NCBI GenBank assembly: GCA_965240325.2
Contig: OZ251251.1
Span: 372,001 to 436,000, forward strand
Source of the DNA: Rebecca billardiae RCC1528
Taxonomy: Eukaryota > Haptophyta
DNA: 64,000 bases
Direction: 5' to 3'
A program made the translations under genes and the position numbers. Numbering within the stretch: the stretch's first letter is position 1; every line of letters starts with the position of its first letter. Under the pieces are notes generated by a model, which worked only from the letters and a program-made list of their open reading frames with translations, was not told the origin of the DNA and did no database searches. Shown here one piece after another: positions 32,012 to 44,421 of the stretch.

Positions 32012-32747
32012 GCGTGCCGATCCGGCCGAGCCGACTTCGCACTCACAGTCACTACTCGGTGCGCCTGCGGTCGCGGCCGCACGCTAAATGACGCTGCTAA
32101 AAGCAACTGGCAAAGCCGCGCTCCGCACGCCGAGCACGCGCACCCACGGGAGTCAGGCACCGGCTGTCTGGCACGGCCGGCGCGGCACATAGTCAAGTGA
32201 CCGCCGGACCGCAGTGTGCTGTGCCTGTGTGGATAGGGCTCGCAGTTCACCGGCCTGGCCCTGGGCAGCGGGAGTCCGGGACGGCCAGTGACTCAGAGTG
32301 AGGGCAGGGGTGCCCAGAGCTAGGAGATGGGTAGCGCGCCCGCCTTGTTTTCCGCATAATTATACCCAAGTGGACCATGGACCCGCCGACCGGTGTGGAC
32401 CCTTCATTATAGTCTAATTCGGGGTCCGATCGGCGTTGCGGTATAGTCATCGACGTACAAGTATGCGACTCATCATCACGATGATAATGGCGTAACGACG
32501 TCGTCGCTACAGATGGAAAGCTCGAGGTGCTACCGCCTACCACTGGTGACTGGTCCGGTCGAATCATCAACGGGTCTTCATCAAATGAGTTGTTCATGAT
32601 GTATTGGCGAACGCGGGCTCATCCATTGTAGATACAAATAATGCTGTGCCGCTTCGGAGCTTCGGAACGCGGGAAGCCCGGGAACGGAAACTGGCTTTTG
32701 GTTGTTCAGTTTACTAAGAATAAGAGAGTAGTATTCATGAGTAACAC
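32012..32747. other. Intergenic region, no gene seen
   Basis: About 0.7 kb, moderately GC-rich becoming AT-richer towards 32600-32750, consistent with a 3' flank followed by the promoter of the GAF protein. No repeat or RNA gene was recognised. Confidence 0.6.
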
Positions 32748-35700
32748 ATGATTACGGCCGGTTCGTCCTCCGGGTTTAACCACTGCGGCCCGCTTCGGCG
32801 CGAGTTCATCATCCCTCGTGCCGCGAGGCTTCCTCGCTCTGCTCGCCTCGCCTCTCCTCCGCCTCGCAAAGCGTCGGGCTCCGCGCGCATGCTCCGCGGG
32901 ATCAGCCTCTCGAGCCCGCCGGCGTCAGCCACCAGCCGCATCGCTTCGAGCCGACCAGCCCGCACGTCCTCCCGCGAGCAGGCAGCCGCCGCACGCGGCC
33001 ACGCCTCGCCCGCCTCGGCGCCGGCGGCCGATCCGACTGCGCCGCTCGCGCCGCCCGTGCCCGCGTCGGCATCGACGGTTGGCCCGCGCCCGCGTTTGCT
33101 GACGCCGATGGACCGAAGCGTCTCAGGCAGCAGGCCCGCCCTCTCGCCGCTCGACTCGCCCCTCGTATCGGCGGCCAGCACGCTCGCGAGCGCCGCCGCC
33201 GCGCTCGTGCAGGACGAGGAGATGTACTTCCCCAGCCTCGACACGCCCAGAGAGACCGACGTGCAGCCGGCAGATCTGCAAGGAGACGCCTCGCCTCAGC
33301 GGGGCGAGGCGCTGTGCGCGCCGCAGACGCATGGCGGCACGTCGCCCAAGCAGGCTTTGCGCGCGGCGAGCAGCCGGCCGGTCGTCACCGGCGCCGCCGA
33401 TCACTCTGCTCCCGCACCGCCGATCACGGGCCGCGCCGCCCACGCGCCGCCGCCCCCTGCGTGGCTTCCGAGCTCGATTTTGGTGGAGTTGCCACCCGCG
33501 GATGCGATGCCGCCGAAGAGCCCGTCGTCCAGCCCGCCGGCACCGCTCGGCGCGGCTCGCTCCCCCGGTCTCATCCCGCCATCGGTCGACCAAACGCCGC
33601 TCACCAGCTTGCGGCGTCGCGCGTGCTCGCAGGTCAGCAAAAGCACCTCCTCACTCACGAGCGACGCGCCCGAGCTGCTCGAGCTCAAGCCGTCGCCGCG
33701 CGCACGCCACTCGATGCGCGCGTCGGTCGAGGGCGCCAACGCCGCGGGTAGCGGCGGCGCTCGCGGTGGGGCGGGCCTTGGCGTGAAGCCACTCGTGGCG
33801 CCCCGCTCGCCCTCGTCCTCGGCCCGCATGGCGGCGCCGGTGCGTGGCGCGATCGGCGAGGCGCCCCTCACGCCTCGACCGTGCCCGCCGCCGATCGACC
33901 TCTCCAGCGACGGCGGTGCCGAGCACGCGCACACGCTCGAGCTCATGGACCTGCTGGGCGCCATCGGCGAGGCGCGCTCCAACGCGGAGCTGCACGGCGC
34001 GCTGTGCGCGCACGCGCGCGGCGCGCTCGGCTGCGATGGCGTGCGGCTGCTGCTGCCCGCAGGCAGCGGCTGGCGCGTGGCGGCGCTGCCGAGCGGCATG
34101 TCGCGCGCCGAGTTTGCCGCGGCCGCGGGCCCGCTGATGCAAGCGCAGCCCACCGCCAGCGGCGCGGCGATGGCGCACGGCGACGTGCTCTTCGCGCCGA
34201 GCTGGCGGGGCGACGGCCCCAGCCGCGCGCGCGGCGCCGCGCGCGCGCGCGGCGGGCCGCCCGAGCACGCGGCGTACGCGGCGTGCCCGCTGCGCCCCGC
34301 GCCGCTCGAGGGCGCGGCCGCCGCCGTGCGCGCGCTGCTCGAGCTCTCGTGGCCGGCGCTGCCGCCGGAGGAGGAGCACGCGGCGGACGGCGGCGCGCCC
34401 GCGGCCGGCCGCTCGCCCGCGGAGGCGGGCGCAATACCCGCCGCCGCCGCGGGCGCGACAGCGGCTCGGCGCGTGGACGAGACCCTGCGCGTGGCGCGCG
34501 CGGTGCGCGGCCGGCTTGAAGGCATCGCGCTCGAGGCGGTGGCGGCCGCCTCGCGCAGCTCGCGCCGAGCGGTGGCGGACGAGCTGGACTGGAGCGACGC
34601 GCTGCCCGAGCTGGCGTACAACGCGGCCAGTGCGGTGAGCGCCGGGCTGGGCGGCTCCGGCGAGGCTTCCAGGGACGGCGCCCTCGCCGCGCTCGCGCAG
34701 GCGGCCGCCTGCCTCCCCGGCTGCACGCGCTGCGAGCTCGGGGAGATGACGCCCGCACACGCGCACGCGCGCGCGAGCACCGTCGACGCCGTGGCGCGTG
34801 CGGCGGCGCACGGCGCGACCGTCTGCGTGGTGGGGAGCTGGGCGCTGGGCTCGGAGGCGCGTCGCGTGCAAACGTCGGCCGAGGCCGGCCGCCCGGTCCA
34901 TGCGCCCGCCGTGCTGCCGCTGAGCTCGCTGCCCGGCCCGACTGTCCGCGCGATCGGCCAGGCGGTGCGCGTCGCCTCGCGCGCGCACGCGGAGGGCGGC
35001 GCGGCCGCGCGGCCGGCGGGCGGCGCACCGGGCGGCAGCGCGTCGAGCACGGCGCCGCCGGACTCCGGAATCGTGGTGAGCGCCGTCCTGCTCAGCCGCA
35101 CGGCCCGCAGCCCCCTCGCCCTCGCGCAGCTGCACTTTGACGTCTCGTCCGTCTCGGCGGCGCCGCCGCAGCGCGCGGCCGCGGGTGCGCGCAAAGCGCG
35201 AGCGCGCGCGCGCCGCCGGCGTGTGTGCGCGCGCGCGCGGCCGGAGTGGCTGACGGCACGCGCTGCTGCTCCGCCCGGCCCCGCCGGGCTGCCCCGTTTG
35301 CGTGCGCGCGAATGCCGGCGCCGCGCAGAGATCCTCGCCTCCAGCGCCGCCACGCTCATGCGCGCGCGCGCGCACGCGCGCTCGGCCGTGCGCGCGCGCA
35401 TGCGCTGGCTGCGCGCGTTCGATGTCGTGCGCACGCGCACCGAGACCGCCAGGTGCGCTCGCGCGCGGCGCGTGCGCGGCTCTGCCCCGCGCGCGGTGCG
35501 GGCGCTCACCTCGCGCCGCCGGGGCGGTGCCCGTCGGCCCGCGCGTGCGCGCGCAGGGTGGCGGCGCGGCTCAAGCAGGCGACGGCGACGTCGCGCGCGA
35601 TCGAGGCGACGCACCGGCGCTCGCGGCTGCTGCTGGAGAGCAGCGCCGCACTGGCCGAGACGACGCGCGAGCTCACAAAGCCGGCGCGCGCGGACGAGAC

Positions 35701-36442
35701 CCCCGTCCGCCGCGCCGCCGGCGTGATGCGCGCCTACTGCGAGCGGCTGAGCTGCCTGCTCGAGCAGAGCGTCGCGGTGGGCGCGTGCTCCGTGCTGCTG
35801 CTCGAGCCCGCGCGCGTGCAGCTGTTCGCGGTGCACACCGCGATGCGCGGGCGCGTGGGCGACGCGAGCGCGAACCGGATGGTGCGCGCCGCCGGCTCGC
35901 TGATCGCCGCCGCCGTCGTCGGGCAGGCGAGCGAGGTCGTCGTCGCGCCCGGCCGCTGGCAGCGCGCGGAGGGCGGCGTCGCCGCCGCGCGCTCCGTCAC
36001 GCTGAACGGCCACTCGGCGCTGGCTGTGCCGCTCGAGTGCGGCGGCCAGGTGGTGGGCGTGCTGCAGCTGCTCGGGCGGGTGGACAGCTACGACCTCGGC
36101 GCGGGCGTGTGCACGGGCAAGCCGCTGCCCTTCGACGCGGAGGAGGTGGCCGCGGTGCGCGCGGTCGCGGCGCACGCGGCGTGCCTGCTCGAGGTGGCGT
36201 GCGCGCGCGCTGGCATCGAGCACCCCGGCGAGCTGATGCTGCGCGCAAGCGGCAGGGCGGCGATCGCGCAGGAGCCGATCCTGCCGTGGGAGCTGGTGGC
36301 GCAGCAGGACGACGGCGGTGGCATCAACGGCGACGATGCCAGCCGCAGCTCGCGGGACATTTTGACAGAGGCCGCCTGGCAGGCCTTGGACTCATCGCTC
36401 GCGCCGCCCCGCGCACCTCCGCCGTCGCGGACTGACTGCTGA
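32748..36442 (+). CDS. GAF-domain protein, probably signalling
   Basis: Three exons: 32748-35184, 35329-35452 and 35557-36442 (3,447 nt, 1,148 residues, in frame). The first 390 residues are Ser/Pro/Ala-rich and disordered. A first GAF-like fold runs from about residue 398 (ELMDLLGAIGEARSNAELHG) with GCDGVRLLLPAGSGWRVAAL. A helical linker is built across the exon 2 junctions (EILASSAATLMRARAHARSA, RLKQATATSRAIEATHRRSR). A second GAF domain follows (about 895-1075: ACSVLLLEPARVQLFAVHTA, LNGHSALAVPLECGGQVVGV, then LQLL). The tandem GAF arrangement resembles cyclic-nucleotide phosphodiesterases or phytochrome-type sensors, but no output domain such as HD/PDEase or kinase is present, so it may bind a ligand or a partner. 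The ATG at 32889 is an alternative start. Confidence 0.78.
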
Positions 36443-36975
36443 TCATGATGACTGAACTCGCCTGATGGTCTTATGACGACTTGGTCAGGCTGCTATGGCA
36501 CTATATATATATATATAGCGCGCTAGGTCGACAGCGAGTAGCGCGGCAGACGCAGTGCGCCGGCCACCCGCGCAGCGCCCTGCCCCCCCGTGAATCCTGA
36601 GGGAGCCAGGGCCGGGACTGGAGCACTCAGCAGCACTGCCTCGGCCCGCCTGCAGGGACGACAAACTAGCGGCTCGGCCCGGGCATTAACGCCGGGCGTC
36701 GGCGCCCTGCCCGGCAGATGCCGCCGCGGCCGAGCGCCTGAATTCCGGAGCACTTGGATGACGCGAGTCATCATCATCAGCATTGCTGATGATGACATCA
36801 TTAGCAGCAGCTGATATTATAGCAGCACGCGCAGTAGCGCCGCCGATGACCGCGTGGCGCCCGTCGTCCGAGTACTAGTATAAGTATTGTAGTAACCCGG
36901 ACCGTACGTACGACTACCGAACGCAACCCGGACGACGACTCGTCGCGACGACGACTTCGTCGTATCGTCACGTCG
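36443..36975. other. Convergent intergenic region
   Basis: 3' ends of two genes meet here. It contains a short TA run (36502-36518) and an imperfect palindrome around GCTGATGATGACATCATTAG (36786-36805). No gene was recognised. Confidence 0.6.
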
Positions 36976-37303
36976 TCACAGCGAGACGGCAGCGGCCTGC
37001 ATCGCGGCTGCGGCCGCGGCCGTCGCCATGGCCACCGCCGCCCACGCTGCCCGCGGCGAGGACTGATCGCCGGCTGCGCCGCTCGGAGCGCCGCGCTGGT
37101 GCTGCGTGCCGCCTCGACCGCAGCCGCCGCGCGCCGCATCAGGCCCGGTCGCTGCGGCGTCGAGGGCCGCAGCGGTGACGGCGTCGAGCGGCGGAGGCGG
37201 GTACGCCGCCGCCGCGCCGGCGCCCGCTCCGCCCGCGAGCGCGGCGTCGTGCGCGCTGCGCACGCGCCGCGCCCACCGCAGCACGTCGCGCGCGGCAGCA
37301 GCC

Positions 37304-37341
<38 letters not shown>

Positions 37342-40300
37342 CCTCTGAGCCGCGCGGCGCGGCGCGCCGCCGGCGCCGGCCGCCGCGCCCCTCCGCGCGC
37401 GCGCCGCGCCGCTCGGCGCGCCACCGCGCCGCGCCGCCACCGCGTGCGCCGCCGCGCCGCCCGCCGCGCCGCCCGCCGCCGCGCGCGCCTGCTCGTGCGC
37501 GCGCGCCTCGTGCGCGCCGCGCTCGGCCTCCCAGGCGCGCGCCTCGTGCGGGCCGCGCTCGGCCGCGCCGCCGCCCGGCTCGGCCTCCCAGCCCGCCGCG
37601 GCCGCGCGCTCGTCGCGCCGCTTGCCCGCCTCGGCCGCGATGCGCGCGGCGTACGCCGGCGGCACGGGCGGCTCGCCCGCCGCTTTGGCCCGCTCGGCGC
37701 GCACGCCCGTGTCCGAGAGCGGGCCGAGCCGACCGCGCGCGCGCGCGCACCACACGCGCGCCGCGCCGCCAAACGGCGCGGCCGGGCCGCGCGCTCGCCT
37801 GTCCGCCGCCGCCGCCGCCGCGGTCGCGCGCACGTGCACGGCGCGCAGCCGGTCGGTGCGCGTGCGCCGGTGTCGGAGCGGGCTCACGCTGCGCGAGCGC
37901 GGCCACGACTCCGGCGAGCTGGCCCCGTCGCGCGAGGCGGGCGAGAGGGCGCGGCCGTACTCGCGCGCGGCACGCTCCAGCCACGCACCGCCGTAGCCGC
38001 CTCCGCCGCCGCCGCCGCCGCCGTGGGCGCTGTCGGCGTCGGCTGCGCCCGCGGGCGAGGCCGAGCGCGCGCGCCGGGCGGCCGACGCCTCCAGCGAGCC
38101 CGCATACGCACCCTGCGCATACGCACCCTGCGCATACGCACCCTGCGCCGAGTCTGTCCAGTAGCGCGCGCCGTGCGCGCCCCAGGCAGCCGGCGCGCCG
38201 TGTGCCTCCCACGCCGCACCCCGCCCACCGTCGGCGCCGGCGGGCGGCGCGCGCTGCGCGTCGGCTGCGTCGCCGTGTGCGCGCCCGCCGCCGTGCGCGC
38301 TCGGCGGGCGCGGCGCAGCGGCCGTGCCCGCGGCCGCGGCGGTGTGCGCGGGCACTGGGTACGGCTGCGGCGCGCGGTGCCACCGCGGCGGCGAGCCGGC
38401 GGCGGCCTGCGGGGCCGACCACGCCGGCGCGCCCACGGCCGCGCCCGCCGAGCTGTCGGGTGGCCAACGGGCCTCGTCCGCTGCCGCGCCGGGCGCGTGC
38501 CGTGCGGCCGCGCCGCGCGGCGATCGGCTGCGCTCCTCGTCCTCGTCCTCGTCCTCGTGCCGGGCGAGAGCGCGCGGCCTGCTGCGCGCGACGTCGGCGC
38601 GGGCGCCATCGGCGTGGGCCCCGCCACCGCCGCGGCTGCCGTGCCGCCAGCCCGCCCCGTCTGCGCCGCCGCCGCGAGGCGGCGAGGCGGCGGCGGCGGC
38701 GGCGGCTGCGCTCGCGTCCGCGGCCGCACTCGCCGCCGCCTCCTCCGCCGCCCACGCCTCCGCCTCCGCCGCCGCCGCCGCCTGCTCCGCGGCCAACCAC
38801 GCGCGCAGCTCGACGCGCTCGGCGGCGGAGGAGCCGCCAGCGTCGCTCCCGGCCTCGTCCTCCTCGTCCGGCGCACGGCGGCGCGCGGCGGAGGCGCGGC
38901 CGCGCGAGGCCGCGCGGCGCGCGGCCGGCTCGGCGCGCGGCCGGCGCGCGGGCGATCTCGAGCGCGATCTCGAGCGCGCGGCGCGCCGCACGCGCGGCCC
39001 CGCCGACGCCGCCCGCTCCGGGGGCGGATCTGCAGATCGCGACCTGCGCGTGGGAGAGCGCGATCTCCAGCCGCTCGTGGACTCCTCCGCCTCCGAAGAG
39101 CTGCGCCGCCGCCCACGCTCACCGCCATGCTCGCGACTGCTGCCGCTCTCGTCGGCGCGCGACTCCGCGCGCGCGCGGCCGCGGCCGCGCGCGGAGTCGC
39201 GCGTCGCGCGTCGCGGAGAGCGTGATGTCCGCTCGGAAGCGGATGTCCGCTCGGAAGCGGCGTGGCGCGCGCCGCCGCTCTCACGGCGGCTCCGACCGCC
39301 CTCCGCCGCGCGCTGCGCGCTCGCCCCGGCCCCCGCCGGCGGCGGCTGCGCCGCGTACGCCGCGGCCGAGGCGTGCGTGTGGTGCGTGTGCTGGTGCGGG
39401 TGGTGCGTGAGCTGCAGCACCGCGCCGCCCAGCGCGGCGTGCAGCGTCGTGAGGCCCGCGGGCTGCTCGGCAGACAGGGCAGCCATGGCGCCGGGCGGCG
39501 GCGGCGCGGCGGGTGCGTACGGCGGTGAGATTGCCACCTGGTGCGCGGCCGCGCCGGAGCCGGCCACAGTACCGCCAGCCGCGCCGTCGCGCCCGGGCGG
39601 CGGCGGCGGCGGCGGCGGCGGCGGATGAGGCGGATGCGGTGCAGGCACGAGCGAGCGCGGCGGCGCGCCGGCCGGCGTGGGCGGCCGCGGCGCGTGCGCG
39701 CCCGCCGCGGGGCTCGGCGCGGGCGACGCGGCGCGGCGCTCGCGCAGCGGCGACGGCGAGACGGGCGGGCCGTGTGTCTCGGCGCCCGCCTCGCCGTGCG
39801 CCATGCCCGTCGCCGCCCCGCGCCGCGGCGGCGACGGACTCAGCGCGATCGCAGCAAGCCGCGCGCGCGCGCGCTGCGCCTCCGCCTCCGCGCCCAGCGC
39901 GTGCACGCGCGCCTCCAGGGCGCCGAGCCGCGCGGCCGCCGCGCGCTCCGCGCTGCCGGGCGGCGCGGCCGTCGGACCGTGCGCTGCGAGTGCCGCGAGG
40001 CTCGGTGTGCCGTCGCGCGCGCCACCCCCGCCGCCACTGTCCACGCCGCCGCCTCCGCCGCCGCCCGCGCCCGCGCCGTCGCCGCCGCCGCCGACCGAGC
40101 GCTCGAGCGCACGCACGCGCTCGGCGAGGGTCAGGAGCGAGGCGTGCTGCGGCGGCGCGGCGTCGCTCAAGAACGTAGCGCCAGGGCCCGCCGCCTCGGG
40201 CCGCGCCGCGTCGCGCGCGCCGCCGCGATCCGCCGAGCGCGCGCGCGGCAGCGCTGCCGCAGCCGTCGGAGCAGCAGTCGTGTGCACGGCCGCGGCGGTG

Positions 40301-40740
40301 CGCCGCGCGGCGGCGCCGCGCGTGGGCGTGGCGAGCGCACGGGCGCCTTCGGCGCGAGCCATAGCGTCGCGCACGAGCGCGCGCATCGCGTCGACGGCCT
40401 CGACCACCGTCGCCGGTGGCGCGTGCGCCCGCGCGCGGCGGCTCTTGGTGACGGGTGAGCGCGCGCGCCGGACGCCGCCGGGCGACGCGGCGGCACGGCG
40501 GCGGACCGAGGTCGGGAGCCCGTGCGCCTGGCTAATGGCGGGTGGAGATGGCCGTGTCAGGTCTGCCGCGGCACCGCGCCGTGTGCGAGGAGGAGCACCC
40601 GCGTGCGCGCGCGCGCGCGGCGGCGCGAGCGGCGCTGCGCGTGGCGCCGCCCCCGAGCCGGCGGCGCGCCGGCGTGGCGGCAATGCGGGCCGGCTCGTCG
40701 TGGGCGGGTCATCCGCGGGGATCCATGTGCGCGGCCGCAT
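36976..40740 (-). CDS. Large RS-rich disordered protein, unknown function
   Basis: One open frame of 1,254 codons from the ATG at 40740. Low complexity throughout: short coiled-coil-like segments near 195 (LTLAERVRALERSVGG) and 260-290, a His-rich patch near 460 (THHPHQHTHHTH), an RS/SR-rich region at about 483-603 (RSRSRSPARRPR, RSPTRRSRS), an Ala/Glu helix near 640-690, three tandem AQGAY units near 870, and a run of Asp-Ala repeats near 1135. RS domains are typical of splicing or nuclear-speckle proteins, but there is no RRM, so this is only a hint. The lack of a conserved domain means that an intron could be hidden in the frame. It pairs head-to-head with the glycosyltransferase gene, 360 bp apart. 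Confidence 0.6.
37305..37345. repeat. Hexanucleotide GCGTCC repeat
   Basis: About seven copies of GCGTCC inside the RS-rich protein gene, coding an Asp-Ala repeat on the minus strand. Confidence 0.85.
38101..38147. repeat. 15 bp tandem repeat, three units
   Basis: Three copies of a 15 bp unit (GCATACGCACCCTGC) coding AQGAY on the minus strand within the RS-rich protein gene. Confidence 0.85.
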
Positions 40741-41100
40741 GGCAGCCGAGCCTGCGAGCACGCGCCAATGCGCCCTGGCGCCGGGCGAGGAGCTGTGCTG
40801 TCGCGAGGCGCGTGCGCCGAGCGATCGAACGCCCCGACGCGCAGGGCAGCGCTTTGAGCTTGAGCTTTCGGTTTTAGAGAAGGCGGCTCAAGGCAGGACG
40901 GGAGCGGCGGAGCGCTGAGGTTCCTCGCAGCGCCGCCGCTGTGAAAGCCGTTTTGAAAACGGCGCGAGTGTGCATTGGGCATCCATGCAAAAGAAAGGCG
41001 GCCATCATCAAAAGACTGGCTACCAGCGCTCGCTCGCGCGCAGGCACCCTGCAGTCCGCCAGTCCCTGCTCCAGCCCGGTGTTGTACTTGCACAATAGAC
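40741..41100. promoter_or_regulatory. Bidirectional promoter region, RS-rich protein / glycosyltransferase
   Basis: 360 bp between divergent starts. The + strand half (40920-41100) is less GC-rich than the coding DNA. An inverted pair (CCGTTTT/AAAACGG, 40948-40962) is the only notable hairpin. Confidence 0.45.
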
Positions 41101-44100
41101 ATGGCGCCGTCTGCAGGCGCCTCCCGCGCGCTCCGCCTGGCGCCAGCTGCGCCTCCCCGCCGCGGCGGCCGCGTGTCGGCTCGCGGCGCTTCGCTGCTCG
41201 TCGCTCTATGCGCGAGCCTCGTCTCGGCCCGCACGCCCTCCGTGGAGCACGACGCGGCACGCCTGCGCTCCGAGCAGTGCCTCCGCGAGACGGCGGCGGC
41301 GCCTTGCGGCTCCTGCTTCGACGGCAACTCGTGCGGCTGGTCACACGTGTGGTGCGAGCAGGAGCTGTGCGCCGCGCACGCGGGATGCACGGCGCTCGGT
41401 GCGGCGCAGGTGCCCGCCGCGGCCGCTCGGATCGGTGGGCTCGACGTGCCCGACACCCAGGACCTGATCGCCGAGCCGCCGGCGCGGCCGCGCGCGCGCT
41501 CGGAGGCGTCGGCCGCGCAGACGCCGGCGCGCGAGGTGGTGCTCATCGCGGGCGCGGCGCGCGACGGCTTCTGGGCGATGGTACTCTCGGTGCTCAACGC
41601 CGCGCTCTTTGCGCGGCAGACCGGGCGCGACTTCCTCGTCTGGCGCAACGACACGCGTGACCCCTTCTGCGGCCGCTCCGTCGCGCGCACGCCCGGCGAG
41701 AGCTGTTGGGAGCAGCTCTTCGAGCCGATCGGCGTGCGCGCGGCGGCGCCCGCGCCTAGCGTCGTGGCGCCCCGCCTGCTCGCGCCCGCGACGGGTGGCC
41801 GGCTCGTTGGCCTGAGCTGCGAGGCGCGCCACGCGCTCTGGACCAACCTGACGCGCATCTACCCGAGCAGCCCAGCCATTGCAGCCGCCGAGCGCGCGCG
41901 GCGCGGCGCTGTCGTCGAGCGCTGGGCACGGCCCACGGGTCGCATCCGCGCCGCCGTCCGTGCATGGTGGGTGACACACGTGCAGCCCCTCACCGACGCG
42001 GGGCGCCCGATCCGCGTGCTCGGCGTGCACGTGCGCGGCACGGACAAGTGGATCCAAGGCGTAGTGGACGTGCACTGCTACTACCCGCTGATCGACGCGT
42101 ATCTGGCCGCGTTTGGCCTCAACACGGACGTGCGCATTCTGGTCGCGACAGACGATGCGCGCTTCGACGCGGCGATCGTGGCACGGTACGGGCGCACGCG
42201 CGTGCTGCGCCAGGGCGACGGTGTGCTGCGTGGCGACGCGGGCACGCCCGTGTGGCAGCAGCGCTACGCAGTTGGCGAGGCGGACGCCCGAAGCACGCAG
42301 CGCGCAGAGCAGGTGCTGCTCGACACGCTGCTGCTCGCCAACTGCCACTTCCTGCTCAAGTCGGCGTCGGCTGTGCCCGAGTTTGCTCTCTACTACAACC
42401 CGCAGCTGCCGTCATTCGACCTGCAGATCCCTGGCGAGCGCCTGCCTGCTTGGGCGGAGGCCGCCGCGAGAGCGGGCAGAGCGGAGGGGCAGCAAGCGCG
42501 CAGCTCTGGCCTGGCGCGCGCCTCCGCAGTCACACGCGGCGCGGGCATCCGGAGCGGCAACAGGCGCGCGCGCAGCTACAAGTGCCCCGCGTCCGCACCC
42601 AAGCCGCAGCGCGCATCTCGGCTGAGCACGCTCAACACGTGGATGCCGCCGACGTGCCCGGGCGGCGCGCGGGGCGAGGACAGCCTGAACGAGACACGGG
42701 CCATCTTCCTGACGGGCAGGCAGGTGCGCGCGCGGAACGTGCGGTCATTGGTGCGGTGCTTTGATGGCTGGCCGCCGCAGGCACGGCGGAGTCTTTCCCC
42801 TTCCTGTGATTGCGAGCGGGCGTGGCAGGCTGTCCCGCGCGGCAGCATCGTCTCACGCGCCGGGCAGGCACGCGCTCACCAGGCCTGGCTTGCATGACCC
42901 ACGCGCGCGGCGCGCCCCGGCCTGCCGCGGCGGGTGGTGCGCGCAGTTTGGGCTCTTCGCTAATCACCTGCGCTCGATCACCAACGCGTTGAGCTACGCG
43001 TACGCTCTCAACTCGACGCTGCACCTCGACCGCCCGCTGTCGCTCTTCATCGTCTCCTACTTTGACATGGCGTGGCTGCGCCGCTTTGTGAGCCAGCGAC
43101 GGCTGGTGCTTGACCCTGGCGTAACGAAACCACTCGAGCAGCGGAGCGCCCGTGCGCGCGCGTCACGTACACCCGCGCCCGCGTGGAGGAACAGCAACGC
43201 CACTGGCGGCGCGTTCATCCGACTCGAGCAGGGCGACTCATTCTGGTGCGGTGGGCCGTGCACGCGAGCGCACCCGCACTCGCAGTTTGGGCTCAGCCGC
43301 GAGATGATGTTTGGGCTACGGCGCGGTGGGCAGTCGGGCAACGAGACAGGAGGGGACGACGGCTACCCTAGCCGTGAGACGTGCGCGTACTGGCCTTTCA
43401 GGCCCCACATGGTCTTCTTCGACGCGGTGAAGCCTGTCATCGCAGCGGAGCCGAGGTGGACCTCAAGAGTCATCGGCTACCACCAGCGCTCGCAGACAGT
43501 GGTGCCCCATGAGGCGGTTGGCGTCAATTGCAGGGCGTCGGCGCAGCGCATCGTCGACGTGCTCATCGACGGGCGGAACCCGGGCAGCTCTGGGGAGGCC
43601 GATTACCAGTCGCACGCCGCGCTTGAGGCCAATGCGCGCCTGTTCTACCTGACTGTGTGCGCAGCGGCAGCGCGTCCAGAGATGCTGCTCAACGTCCGCA
43701 GCGACACCGAGCGCGACGAGGCCTTCCTCTTCCTCGCCTCGGACAAGTATGCCCGGAGCGCGCGCAGGGGCTGGATCGAACACATGCGTGTCTTCGAGGG
43801 TGCAGTGACAATGGCTAAGCTGCCTAAGAATGCTGGTACGTGAGCGCGTGCGCAGGCGCCCGCTCCCTGAGCCCGCGCGTGAATGCCAGTGTGCATCACC
43901 AATCAGCTGCCCGTGTGCCCGCTGCCCCACCGCCACATGCAGACCCGTACAACGCCAACTTGGGCAAGTGGCTTAGCTACGTGTACACCCACTTCCGGCA
44001 GCGGCGCTACCTCATCTTGCAGCCGAACAAGCAGCAGACGTCGCTGGCACCACACACTGCCAGGATGGGCGACGACGGCGGTGATGAAGAAGACATCTTG

Positions 44101-44415
44101 GACGAGCCGGCCCCGGATGTGCAGGTGGCTTACACCAACGTCGATGTGATGAAACTGGATGTGCTGCAGAACCTCCGGATTGCAGGCGCAAACGCTGGCA
44201 GGGCGGAGCTGTCCGACATGCTGCAGCTTGTGGCTGCTGACGAGTTCTGGCCGACACCAGGCTCGACGTTCTCAGAGGCTGTGTGCTACTGGCAAGTCAC
44301 CTGGGGAGGCAAGCAGCTGCCACCGTTCCTGCGCAGCTGTCGGGACATCACCAGCGGCTGGGGCCCTGCATGCGAGACGCCAGCGGACATTGGCCTGCGC
44401 AAGCTGAAGTGCTGA
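41101..44415 (+). CDS. Secretory-pathway fucosyltransferase-like (GT23/NodZ-type) protein with second unknown domain
   Basis: Three exons: 41101-42723, 42947-43835 and 43943-44415 (2,985 nt, 994 residues, in frame). The N-terminus has a hydrophobic segment (about 29-42, SLLVALCASLVSA) consistent with a signal peptide. The first domain contains VLGVHVRGTDKW (about 305-316), VRILVATDDARFDAAIVARY and LLDTLLLANCHFLLKSASAV, which match the GDP-fucose-binding motifs and overall order of FUT8/NodZ alpha-1,6-fucosyltransferases. The second part (about 541-994) begins QFGLFANHLRSITNALSYAY at the exon junction, has several Cys and a conserved-looking SCRDITSGWGPACETP end, and is not recognised; the start resembles the GxxNxLRAxxxA loop that opens many fucosyltransferase-fold domains. 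Golgi glycan fucosylation is inferred. Confidence 0.82.
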
Positions 44416-44421
44416 CGCGTA

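Noticed and set aside
37099-39225. Long + strand Arg/Ala-rich frames opposite the RS-rich protein
   Set aside because: Composition-only Arg/Ala strings typical of GC-rich antisense frames; the minus-strand frame is longer and has organised RS, His and coiled-coil segments.
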